Source of the DNA: Anisakis pegreffii
Lineage: Eukaryota; Nematoda; Chromadorea; Rhabditida; Anisakidae
NCBI GenBank assembly: GCA_035041965.1
Contig: JAPYMA010000926.1
Location: 1-64,000, forward strand
Reading direction: 5' to 3'
Length of the DNA: 64,000 nt
The notes beneath the pieces are model-generated. The model did no database searches. It was given only the letters and a program-made list of their open reading frames with translations, and had not been told where the DNA came from. A program made the translations under genes and the position numbers. How positions within the stretch are numbered: the stretch's first letter is position 1; each line of letters opens with the position of its first letter. Positions 9,188 through 31,563 of this stretch are shown in pieces.

Positions 9188-12100
9188 CTATTTCCTAGTT
9201 GTCAAGGTTTCAAAACGCGGCATGAAAAGACCGAATTTATGTTCAATACCGCTGAAAGTTGCAGCAGCTAAACTGAAACCACCAATATGATCAGGATTCA
9301 CTGAACTTTCATCGGTAAGAGTGGCTCGCACAGGCACCTAAATAGCAAGAAAGAGATGAACGAAACAATAAAAATAGGATAAAATTGAAATATTACCTTG
9401 AAAATGCTACTCACTTTAGAAATGAACTTTTTGTTCATGATCATTCCGAAATGCAATGTCTCCCTTTTTCCATCACTAACGAAATGAAGAGAACCAGTGG
9501 ATTGACCAAGGTTCGAATGGTATAACAACAAACTATTGATGAGCACAAATAACAAAAATAACCTCGGAGCCGGCTGGCCGATTGCCACCAAAATCAACGT
9601 AGAATAACCTCTGCAGTAATTCATACATAAACAAAGTAACGGCAAACTGCGGACTGGAACGACACACTCGAGCTGCGGTTCCTTTCCAAAACGCTAGCGG
9701 ACCTTCTTCCTTCATCACCTTTAAAAACCAACAACGTTAGCAATCCAGCTGATAGATATTGTAAGACCACGAAAGAAATCAGCAAAACAGTCCTCATTCA
9801 GATGAACTAGATTGCAAATCATAACAAGTGCTCGTTGAATTAATGCTTCTTCGCGCAAAATCGCTCAACAAATTCATTTGGATGATTATGTGAATAACTG
9901 TTTGTATATGCTTCAAAAACAATTCATTCAACACACTTCAACAAAAACATGAACAACACAATATTTCCATACAAACGTCTAAAAAAAAAAGAAAGGGAAC
10001 GAAATTTTAACGATCAGAAACGTGCCTTCCTTGCGCAATCCAGCAATCCATCATAGGTGGTTTGTCCAGCACGTGCAGCCACTTGTAATCGTGTTTTAAT
10101 GACATCGGCTGGTGTGACGAGTGCAGCGGCCGGCACTCCGGCAATAAAAGCAGACGAGAACAACGAACCAGCACCGTTATGACCCTGCAAGCCTGCTGAT
10201 GTTGATAAAGTTTGTGGAGCCGAAAATCATTTCGTTACTGATCAATTAAATCAATCAAACTTCACATAACAAACACAAAATGAATATCCTTACATCACTG
10301 TCAGCAGTGGCCAGTTTAGCGTGTGCATACACAGGGAAGTAAATTGCTGAGAAGGGAATATCCCGAAGAAAGCATGCTTTAGCGCCTTTGTACAGTCCAG
10401 ATAATCCTAATTCACGAACCACACTCAATACACCAACCTACAACAATCATTGCATTCACACAATAACTCCTATGCAATCATACTTATCACCAGTGATTTG
10501 CTGAAAGCTTCAAATTCCTTTGACGGAATGAAACCATGAATGAAGCGGAACAAAGTCAACACTCAATTATAATTGAAATTCATACTTCCTGGGCATCTAC
10601 TCGATGGATACACTGAATGGATTGCAACAAACATTAAGACATTGCTCACCCTAGCTGCATTCTTCACTTCACCAGCAACCTGGAGTCGAATTTTGACTAT
10701 TTCGAGCGGATTGGTGAATATCACCTGACTCGCTCCACCACATCCACCAGCTAAGATCTCAGCCCATAACGGAATACGACCATCAACTGTGAATTTATCG
10801 CGTACCCAATCATTCATCGTCAACTTAATTGCTTTCTCCGGTGCAACGCCAACAATCTGCGGTAAAAGACCACGATACAGACCCACAATCCCTGAAACAT
10901 TATTATTACAGTTTTTAAATGACTTATTTGATAACGTATTCTTTTGAAGCAAACTAAAAAAATTTATGCGCAATTGACATTTCAACGATGATACGAGACA
11001 AATGAGCAAGACAAAGGCAGATAATAAACGACCTTCAAATTTGATCACTTTCTTGAAACAGTCGAAACTGTGTTTGTATGCAATCTCGCCGACTAATGGT
11101 CCACTTCGTTGATTTTGCATACGCGTTTTGACTAAATCGATTGGATAGACAGCTGTTGCACCGCATGCGCCCGCAATAGAGCCCATTGTGAAACGATACG
11201 CACTCTCCAGAATCTTGAGAAAAGACGCATTCTTATGTAATAATTTAACAGCAAAGCTGACAGATTACAAATACGTGATAAAGGGCTTACGGCTGCCAAT
11301 ATACCGCGTTCCTCTTTCGTTTTAACGGCTTTAATAGTCGCCAGTCGAGGAATATACGAAATGCGTTTCAGTCTTTGTGGATCAATATTTTCGATATCAG
11401 TTAACGACAGCGTCCTCTTGCCTGGATGTGCCGCTTCGGCTAGAGCAAACAATATTTCAACCTGAAATTCTTATTGGTATTAAACGATGATCACTAACAA
11501 AGATGCACATACGAAACGATGAATGCAAACTTCGAAACAACTGCGAAGATACAATAATGAAACTCGAACCTCATACGGAGTGATCTGAGGATAACTCTGT
11601 GTGGCATTCAGGAATTCTTGTCGTGTCATTTCATGTGATAAATTACCACGTGCAAGACTCACATAAATACGTTTTATCAATTCCATTTGTGACAGCAGAC
11701 TATTGAATGCCATATAATACGGGTAAGTCACCTGAATGATCAAAAGATTTATGACTAGGAATGTTACAGTGCCGAGTAGACAATTAAAGCCAGAAATTGA
11801 TTTGTCGGACGAGCATACCCGATGACCTGTGGCGTTACTCGCTGAAACGGCCACTAAATTCTTTTGTACGAAATCCGTCAACAAATGCTTCTTGACTGTG
11901 GTCATTATTTTGAGAAAGTCAATCGATGAAATCGTTCCATCACAGTTTTTGTCGTACCTATAAAGCAAATGAAAGACAAATTGAACAAGTGGATAAAAAA
12001 CTGAAATGCTGATAAACAATCTAGCAAACACTTTTACAGTACATAAAAATTCAGCGGCAAAGAGAAAGAACAAACGGAAAGAGTCGAAATCTTCGAGAAG

Positions 12101-13353
12101 GAACTCACTTTTTGAAAGCTTGCATGCCTAATTCATCATAGAATTCATGTAGTAATTGACAGAACGCCATATATCCAATCGCACGCTTTTTGTCTCTTCA
12201 ATCAAAATATGAATACGTTTAATGGTTCGTATGATTATTAGCAGTCTCTGTCATCCTTCTGCTTGAATAATTTGATGATTCTGTTATACAAAAAAAATAA
12301 ACGAATACAAATCAAATGAACAAATGATCTGTCGCACTTACTTTCCAAAATATCGTTGCATAAAATCCGAATTAAAGTCGAAATCGAATTCAGCTAATGG
12401 CTTTGTATGCCTGATGATTTTCTCGAATTCATCACAAGTTACTGATTCAGACGCATTCTTATCGAATAGCTCAAATGCGGTCAAATAAAGCGCATCAGCA
12501 CTGAAAAGAACAACATAAAAATATGTTCAAGAACGACTTCTCATTACTCAAACGATTCACACTTTAATTGGAATGAAACTATGACTTAAAAAAAGGAAGA
12601 TACATTTGCTTACTGTTCCATCATTTCATTTATGACAACTTGAAACTTAAGTTGTATTATTTTTCGAACAACCACACGTGACTATTGTATCGAAGGCTTA
12701 TTCAACGATAATGAGTGAATGATTGTAAATAAGAATGAAAGCGATGAGCTGATAGAATCACGTAAATATACCTGCACAATATTGATTCAAAAGCACTGAA
12801 TTCCTCGAACGAAATCAATCCATCCTTTGTGGTGTCTGCTGCACTCGCCAAGAGGCGTACGGTCTCTTTGTTATAACTGCCCTCTGTGTATAGACCCAAA
12901 TACCTGCAAATAACAACAGTCGTTAATAAATTAATGCTGTCATAGTAATAATATGATGATGATAATAATATTATTATTATATTATCATTTTTCCAATTAT
13001 TTTTATCACTGTTATTGCACTCACGGTTCCATTAAAAAGTCTAATGAGAATCTGAATGAAAACAAAAGAAAAATCTGGAATTAGACTTTTGAAAAATCTA
13101 GAGATTTTTTTCAGTATCTGAAAAAATCTAGAAACGCAGAGCTGGAATTAGAAGTGACCAACTTTCGAATGAAATCGTCATCGGTCATATAATTAACACC
13201 ATCTCTGGAAACACTTGCATATTTGTTGAAGATAGCCAACAATGCGTTTGAATTAGCTCTCGAAATGGGAACACGTTCCGCCGCCGAATAATTCACACTA
13301 CATTCCGCGTTGCGTAACGTTCGTACACAAATTCCTTTCACCAAATGATCCAT
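9188..13353 (-). CDS. SLC25A12/13-like: Mitochondrial aspartate/glutamate carrier (citrin/aralar), calcium-regulated
   Basis: The family exchanges mitochondrial aspartate for cytosolic glutamate plus a proton across the inner membrane, within the malate-aspartate shuttle. Thirteen exons on the minus strand: 13163-13353, 12772-12903, 12342-12500, 12109-12195, 11819-11957, 11570-11731, 11291-11461, 11033-11213, 10650-10891, 10294-10437, 10026-10184, 9563-9718, 9188-9337. Phases agree and give 690 aa (human paralogues are about 675). The N-terminal half has EF-hands: [12 protein letters not shown] near residue 90 and [10 protein letters not shown] near 192. The C-terminal half has all three carrier signatures: [34 protein letters not shown]. 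The intron between 10026 and 9718 appears to use a GC donor. The start is the first ATG of the exon; an earlier coding exon cannot be excluded. Confidence 0.95.
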
Positions 13354-15211
13354 TCTTCCAAACTTGAAATAAACGTTTTGGATTAATGAAGAAAAGATTT
13401 ATTCACAAAGAACTAATTAATTAAACCATGTGCAAATAAACAACTATGAACCAGATCATTACAGCCAAGTAGACTGCTTAAGAGCTGTTGTTTGCGTTTC
13501 CAATTTAAGGTTTCCATTCGAATCACCGCGTTCTAGTTCCCAATTTGATACTCTTCATCTAAAATCACGAAATATTTCACAAACTTTACCAACTGAAAAT
13601 CTTGTGCTAATCTCTCGTAAGCAATGTGGAATGCGACGCCACCCCCATACGAGTGTAGCAATCAAACGACGGCAAATGATCCGTAAACCAACAGAATTGC
13701 ACCGAGGCAATGCTGATCACAACTCACTTATTAAAAAGAAACTTGTTCATCAACAGTCGCTTTGTACCACTCCAAACACACTCCTCGTTTCTTGTATCGA
13801 TTGGAGTCGTTCGAAGAGCACCTTCAACTCAATGCAGTTTTTGAAGAATTTAAAAAATTCAGAGCGATATGCTGACCAAACTTTAGAGTTGATGATGCAA
13901 CCAACGCTCAGCTGACGCTTTGAAAACGCGATATTGAAGCAGTGCTTTAGTGGAAGAGAAGCGTAACAGAAAATTGCAACAAATTCATTTGCACACTGAA
14001 AATCAACGGCGAACAGCACTAGTAGTATCGACGATGACAACTGACGTGCTCAGGCAATAGAAATTGCTGATCATCATCCTCAGCCACCTGCGATTCCTCA
14101 ACAAAACAACTGACATCGCTGTTATTGCCATGCGTATGCATTAACACTTCTACTTTCAACAAACAATCATCACGCATCTGCCACGTGTATTCGCACTTCT
14201 GATGCACATCACACTATTTATCAAATGGTGCAATGACGAACTTAACGCACAAATATTTGTGGGGAACTGCAAACGAGAGAAAAAAAATAGATCATTTTAA
14301 GTGTATGGGAGAATAAGCAGAGTGATTGATAAACATAAGAGAAATGGAGCCAATCAAAACGGACTCAGTTGAAATGTTTTTACAACGATGACCTGTTCGA
14401 GGTTGCTAATTGTTGAATAACGCAACTCAAGTGAATCAACTCATCAACCTATCACTTGTAATTACAGGCAGTAGGAAAAAGGTGTATGAAGAAACGGTAA
14501 AAACAGAGCACAGCATCGCATTTCTCTGATTGACATTAATGCAAAATGACTTGAGGAGAACGGAGATTTCCAGTTTCATATTTTTCTAGAACGCAAAAAT
14601 GCCTAGAAGTGTTACCTACGCCCAAATTCTACTTCATAAAAAACGACTTCAAATTAGATAATTAAACAAAATGACGAAAACGATAATATTGACAAGGAGG
14701 CGAACTGAAAAATAATTCAAAACAAAAATCATGCGACAAATTCGGAAATCAAATGAAGAAACACACTGAAACGCGATAAAATGTTTGTCAAACAACACGA
14801 TGAGAACGTCAACAGTCCAACAATCAAAGAGATAACCACTCGAAAAAAAACGATAATCAAACAGCAGGAATGCAAAAAATGGAACTGTAAACTAAAATAG
14901 AATGTAAAGGCATCGAATTCAGCGAAACGACGAAATGCCCAACGAATGAAGAAATGGTTGACGATCGTCAAAACGATACGAATAAAATGCAAGATTACTG
15001 TGTCTGAGCAACGAGAGCAGATCTGAATTATCAGATTGAATTAAAATAAAAACGATCCATCGAGAATTCTTTTATTTGCAATAAACAAAGTAATAATTCA
15101 AATTCAAATAAAAATTTGACAAGTGAACAATAAACAAACAAGTAATCAAAAACAATAACAACAACAACGAAAACGAGAATAACAGTAACAACGGCCACGA
15201 AAATGGAACTA
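13354..15211. other. Intergenic between carrier and NOC2 genes
   Basis: A region of 1.86 kb separating two minus-strand genes, too wide for a typical nematode operon spacing of about 100 bp. It should hold the carrier promoter or 5' UTR and the NOC2 3' UTR. The largest ORF is a 161-codon plus-strand frame at 13430-13915, starting 77 bp from the carrier start codon. It has no recognisable motif. Minus-strand frames at 13750-14040 and 14019-14207 are equally unsupported, although the latter is acidic near its end. Confidence 0.5.
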
Positions 15212-18200
15212 TCAATCCGAATCCGACATAACAAAATCAATCAGTTCATCTCTATCGCGTTCAGTGCCAATTGCTCTTTTTTCGGTCTTTTCTTCAGGTA
15301 AATTCGTTTTCCGTTTCTTCTTGCGAGTTGATACCTTTTGCGTACCATTCACTTTCATTTCTGCGATCACATTAATACCTTCATTCTTCACCTAAATGAA
15401 AGCGATACGTTAATATTTCATTCATAAATATAACAAAAGCAAAAGAATAAATTAAATGAGTGTAACGTCAACGCAGACATTTGAAGTGCAATATAAATAT
15501 CAATGAATAAGATTTACCTTAGCGTCGACATTCCCTTCAACCTTATATTCTTTAGTAATGTCCTCGTTTGTTCTCGCATTATGCGAAATACTTTCGTTGT
15601 TTAACTCAACTTTTGTTCCCATCGTTTTCTTGATAGTATTGAACTGCAAAATCAACTCAGTACTATCACTTCTTGAATCAAATCAATTAACAAATAAACA
15701 AAAATTATAATACATGTGTGATGATATGATAGAATAATGATGAATTACAAATTAACCTGCGTCAAAGTTTTTTGCTGCATTGCCCAAATTTTATGCCATG
15801 ACTCGTAGAATTTAGCTAGTGGTGATTCAGACGTGCTCAATGTTGCTTCCAGTGAGGCCTCAATACCAATAATCAGTCCCTCAATGTATATGATAGGCTA
15901 AGTCATTCATTATATGATTATAAAAAACGATATGAAATATATTATACGACCAAATGATCATCTTATGTATGAGTAATACCATACATCGAAGCTAATGAAG
16001 ATGACAAGTGCTCCGAAAAAACAATCAAAACAACAAACGCACCATGCAAAATTGATCGTTCAATACCACCTCTCTGCTCTCAACAATAACATCCATCCAT
16101 TTGGCATGCTCAAGCAACTTACTATGCAACGATTTAAACAATCTCACAACATCTGTATTACGACAATCTCTCAGAAAGTGTTTCAACTGAAATGTAAAAT
16201 ACTTCTAATTAATGCACTCGACAGTAACCAATAAACACAAACAAGTATAAATGAACATAAGAAAAATAACCTGGCCATCAAGTGGATAAATGACATCTGA
16301 GAACGCACAACTTGATCGTAACAAATATGCAGCTTCGAGCTGTACTTTGAACAATTCCTCAAGCATTGCTTCTCTGAAGCCAGCATCTTCGAGTTGTGAA
16401 GTTGATGCCTTCAATAGTTTGGAAGATTATAACACGTGATCAATGATTGGTACCACTGATGACAATGCAAATACAAATGTGCAAATGCAAATCAGAATGT
16501 AAAAACAATTTTATATGAACAAAAAACATTTAAAAAGCGATTACCTTGAGAATGCAGTTCATATCGAGGCATTTGATTGTTCCTTTCCCTTTCGACGGTT
16601 TCTTTTTCAACACTAATTTTATCTCGTCCAACAACTTAATAATTTTACTTATATATGAACAATATAAATGAACAATGAATCAACTAAACCGATGATTAGC
16701 TAAAATGATTACAGTTTTTATAACTTCTATAGCCAGAAATAAATGAATCATTGAAATTTGTATGACGAAACAATGTTCCTCATTTAATATGCACCCACCT
16801 GAATAGACTGTGCCAGAGTTGGTACATAAATACGGCAATTCACTTGTAAAAGCATCAAAATTTTGATACAGTGCAATCGTAATGGAGCGTATCTTGCTGA
16901 TGGAAATAATCTAGAAATTAAGACTTCATTTCCAATTAGTTGAATAATTGAATCACTGATAACTCAACACAACTGGAAAGATACAAACTCATTTTAAGCA
17001 ATTAATGCTCAAATAAGCCGCAGTGAGAAGGCAAAATGCGTAACAACTAAAACCACAATAACAACGATTTTGAATTCCATTAGAACCCAAAATCAATAAC
17101 CGATAATCAGCAATAAACGGAAAATCAAATAATCAGTCAAAGTGGAGTTGCTTTCTCTTTTCAGAAAACTAAACAAATTTACCGCATTGTGGCAATGATG
17201 ATTTGACAAAGTGGATAAACAAGTTCATGCAGTGCAGAAGTTTCGTTGCTGTCACGAACAGAAAATGCACGCGAAATAACATGCGCCCATAAATAAAGGC
17301 ACTGTATGAATTGCCAATTGTAGACTGTTTGGATGAGATCCTGAAAATGAAAACACTAACGAATAAACTGCAAAAAAACGTGAGTGAATCTGAACAGATT
17401 TATGTCAGAGATGTAACTGAAACCTTTCGTTTAGCGATCATCGCATTTCGAAGATGAATTGCAGTTTGTCGAATATATATGAACGCGTAAGGATAACTGA
17501 TCGATGGATAAATGAGTGTTATTTCCGAGAATGCTTTTTGCATGAACGATATCAATAGACATGTTTCTGCACTGACTTCACGTACATTCGAAACGTACGC
17601 AAAATAGCAACACTGCAATTAATTTCTTCAAATACACCTATTCATAATATGCAAATGCCAAATACACTAACACCATAACGATTTCAAAACTCATATTCCA
17701 ACACCTTAATTTAATTAAATACTTTCCCTCCTCTTATTTTACAGGAATTTATCGTCAAATTTGCAATATTCTCAAAACCACGTCAAGCAGTAGTTGAGAA
17801 AATCATGAAAAAGAAAATGAACAAATGAAAGAGATAAACCTTTAGAAGGCTTGGATATAGAAGTTTGTCGACACGCACAAGTTTACATAACACCAACATT
17901 GATGCGACACGACATTCTAGCGTTTTACGACTCCATATCCTCACAACGCTCTGAATCGTTGAAAACAACAATGACCGAAATCAAACGAATCATTGAATAA
18001 GTAGGCAAACAAATAATTACCTTGATAAGGATTTTCGAAAGTTTCACAAAATGAGCATACAGTTCAACGATTTGTGCAATTGCTCGTAACGTGCAAACAA
18101 TCACATCTGCATTCTGCACTTCATTCAGAAACTGAAAATAAAACCAGTCACAATATCAGACGCGAATCATGAATCAAAGCACAAAAAGATAACTTACTAA

Positions 18201-19567
18201 CAAAACCGCATGAAGATATTGTTTCACGATTACACTCCATTTCTTCCATTTTTTGAACTTCGAACTGTTCACACTGTGACACTTGACTGTCTTGTTCTCA
18301 GTGTGTTCTTCTTCTATATTCCCGTTTTTTTCCGATAATTTTTCATCAATTGGATCCAATACTTCGAACAACGCACGACCAAGATGTTGAAAACATAATC
18401 GGATTATTTCTTCGAATACTGCAAATTTAACTCACCATGCAAACAGCAAGATGGCTATTCATTTCATGATTAGAATGATTTCAAGAGTGTCGAATATTCT
18501 GTCAGAACGAACTCTTATTATCGTTGATAACAAAAGCAGGTGGTTCAATGTCAGCACCAACTCTCGAGACACACGCCATGAATGCCTTTACTGCTGTTCG
18601 CACTGCCCATGGAGGTACTTTCTCCTTCAAATTACTGTTCAGTCAGGAATATGTCAACCAAATAGGTTGCTCTTTTACGAGCCACTTAAAAAGCTTTAAC
18701 TAACTGAAAATATTCTGAACATCATTCGGAAAGTGTAATTCGATGGCAATTAAAAGTCGTAATGTAGATAAGTTACCGATGTAATGAACGCTTCGCGTAG
18801 TGCACTAACGGACAGACTGTCCACAATCCGACGACCATTATGATCAGTTCGAATATTGGTAACATCCGCTTCATCATATACTTTATCGTCGTCTGGTGCA
18901 TCTATCACTTCATCAGGTTCATCTGACAACAAAACACAACTGAATAAGTGCATTTAGACAGATCTATCTTTAAGGCAGCAATTCAAAATATCACAAAAAA
19001 CTGCAGTAACAAGTGCTGATTGATGCTATTACCACTGCTCAGTGATTCAACGTCTGATTCGTTAAACTGAAGCAAGTCAGCGTCTTGTTCTCGAAGAAAC
19101 TTGAAAAATTCCGGATCATTTTTGGCGATTTTCTCTAGCTCCTCTTTGTGTGTCACTTTTGGCGGTGAAGTCGCCTTCTTCTTTATCTCTTTCACTTTTT
19201 TCACGGTTTTTTGCCCTGCAACAATTCCATCTGAAGAAAAAAAAAGATAAGTTCAAGACTCAAAAGTGTACAGTCAAAATATTTATGGAGCACGTTTTTT
19301 TTTTACCGATATTAAATTCGAAAGACATGATCAAATAGAGGCATAAAAAAACAGAAATACCGCTAAAACGTTCAAAACAGAATGCAAACGTGAGTGATTG
19401 AATGAGGAACAAAAATCCTGACTCTTTGTTCTTCAAGGTGCTGATTCAAAAATTAAAAAAAGTGGAGTATCACCTCGCTCAGCTTTGCCAGCTGCATTCT
19501 TTGATTCAATTCTTGATTTTCTGATTTCTCGCCGGGCAAGCTTCGAATTTGACCCGTCACCACTCAT
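15212..19567 (-). CDS. NOC2L/noc2-like: Nucleolar complex protein 2 homologue (NOC2-like)
   Basis: Noc2 family proteins act in the nucleolus and nucleus, with Noc1 or Noc3, to mature and export pre-60S ribosomal subunits; vertebrate NOC2L is also reported as a histone acetyltransferase inhibitor. Sixteen minus-strand exons: 19474-19567, 19033-19230, 18777-18922, 18513-18624, 18198-18418, 18021-18131, 17840-17950, 17424-17612, 17183-17340, 16799-16910, 16545-16634, 16271-16408, 16043-16186, 15757-15897, 15518-15643, 15212-15391. Phases agree and give 756 aa (human 749). Recognisable family blocks are DPEFFKFLREQDADLLQF (N-terminal), FIYIRQTAIHLRNAM, TVYNWQFIQCLYLWA, SARYAPLRLHCI, and FYESWHKIW followed by a basic tail with KKKRK. 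The start ATG at 19567 follows an in-frame stop. Several acceptors are GAAG rather than pyrimidine-CAG. Confidence 0.95.
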
Positions 19568-21360
19568 TACTTTCTTCTTCAAAATGATAGCTTATATATT
19601 CACAGAAGACACATCACTGAAATATCATAAGTGAGACGGTAAAATTGCTGTTAGTTTCAACTTTATCACAGCTACGTTTCACCTTCGGCGTCGTCGCACT
19701 TGGCCATAGTAACACGTCTAAGCGCAGGGGCGGAGTCAGCGAGGAGCATGCGCAATCGCAGGTCAACGAGTGGTTGAGCTCTTGAATGAGCAAAATTTAT
19801 ACCGATGGTATATCAGAAAAGGACCGTTTTGAGGGGTGATGAATTGCGGACTGATTGAAGAAGTTGTGACCATTTTGTAGAGAATAAAATTCTCTATCAT
19901 ATGAACTATTATATTCTGAGATACGTCCGTTATAAAAAAACTTGACCGGTCCTAAAGTAGAAAATGTTGGACAAAAATGAAAGACACATTTATGTAGTAC
20001 CAAATTTCAGGATGCCTCTAACAATGTTTGAACTATAAGACTAGGCATATTTTGTAGAGCTTAAAAAGCTCTATAAAATGAGCTGGATTCAAATATAGAA
20101 ATACTGACCACTTACGGAAGTTATGAGGGTTTGAAAGTGGAAAATCGTGAAAAAATTACAAGTTAACAGATAAAGTACCAAATTTCAGTTCGAAACTACC
20201 ATTCGTTTTGCTATTTTGCGGTGCATGGCCACCTGGAAGCTTGACAACGGAATGATGTCTTCTTCATTTATTGCATTTTTAACTATTTACAAGCATCAGC
20301 ATACGTTAAAATTCTGTTATTTACTATGAGTAGATAGTGAAGTGGATAGAGAAGTTAGCTTCATCAAAAAGCTTTCAGTCATGCCAAGGTTAAACTGTAC
20401 TATGTAAGTTTTATGAGATCGACGAGATTATGGAAGTAAGTTAATAAGAGTACTGTACTTGAAACCTAATTACAATAACTCTAGTGAGAAGAATGTTCGA
20501 AGAAAGAAGCTGCAATTAGTGGCGAATGCTTTCACAGAACGATTTTTTACACAAAGCGCAGCGTGTCGCGTACGAAAAGCTCAATTCACGGTATCTGTGA
20601 TCGGGTCAAGCTTACGGAAGCTTTAATAAGTTGCAAAAGTTTTTCTCGAAGTTTTAATGTGGAAAATCTGCATATTGATTAGCTAGTGTTCAGTTAGATT
20701 CGTTCTAATTAAGGCATTAGTTGTGAAGAAATAGAGGTAGCTAGGTGGTGGTTTCAGCGAATCTAACAGAGAACGCATATTTCGAATGAAGAGTTTGAAC
20801 TTCATGTGAAGATGTCTCGAGTAATTTCAGTGAATATGCAAAGGTTTTTTGTTTGAATAAGTAAACAGATTGAACTCTTTGAGTCGTACCAAGCTCCATT
20901 GTGAAATGCTTGATTTCACAATTGTAAGTTACCTTACAAATTAGAACGCTGAATCTTATGACGTTTCATTGACGAAACTTGATTCTGCTTTCAGCTTTAT
21001 ACCTAGTTGCTTGAGATTTTGCACAGTTTTAAGTAATATTTTGCGGCTTTGATTTTTTGATTAAAATGGTTCGGATTTATGGCGTTTTAAATGGAGGCAG
21101 TGAAGGCAAATATTGGTGAATGGGAAAAGTTCGCATACAATTTTAATGTGGTTGAGAAGTTGCGGCGTTAATCTAAGTACACCTTTGTATGCAAAACGAA
21201 ATCGTGTGTTCATTTGATCTTAATCGCTGACTAGACAATAAATTGAGTGATAACATAAACTATTTCGATTAATTGTATTTGTTTTGAATGCTCATTCAGG
21301 ACGCAACAACGTCGCTTGCTTCGGCGTAGGAAGATTCGTCCATATTTGGCTTTGGGTGGT
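19568..21360. other. Divergent intergenic region, NOC2 and USP7
   Basis: The region lies between the oppositely oriented NOC2 and USP7 genes, so it should carry both promoters. A locally GC-richer patch at about 19685-19770, just upstream of NOC2, is a candidate promoter area. 19834-20188 holds a two-copy tandem element (listed separately). 20240-21300 shows no gene; it may contain USP7 5' non-coding exons. Confidence 0.5.
19834..20188. repeat. Two-copy tandem unit with covarying hairpins
   Basis: Units of about 178 bp (19834-20010 and 20011-20188) each end in AGTACCAAATTTCAG. Each contains a hairpin with an 8-bp stem and AAA loop: TAGAGAAT/ATTCTCTA (19878-19885 with 19889-19896) and TAGAGCTT/AAGCTCTA (20055-20062 with 20066-20073). 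The stems differ at three positions, and every change is compensated on the other arm. Overall identity between the units is low apart from the hairpin, a GGAAAAT/AGAAAAT block and the 3' end. Confidence 0.65.

Positions 21361-31563
<10,203 letters not shown>

Noticed and set aside
13120..13163. Extension of carrier exon 1 to the stop near 13111
   Set aside because: Reading through adds about 15 residues not present in the family. A GTTGGT donor at 13162 joins IRK to YLGLY in frame, as in relatives.
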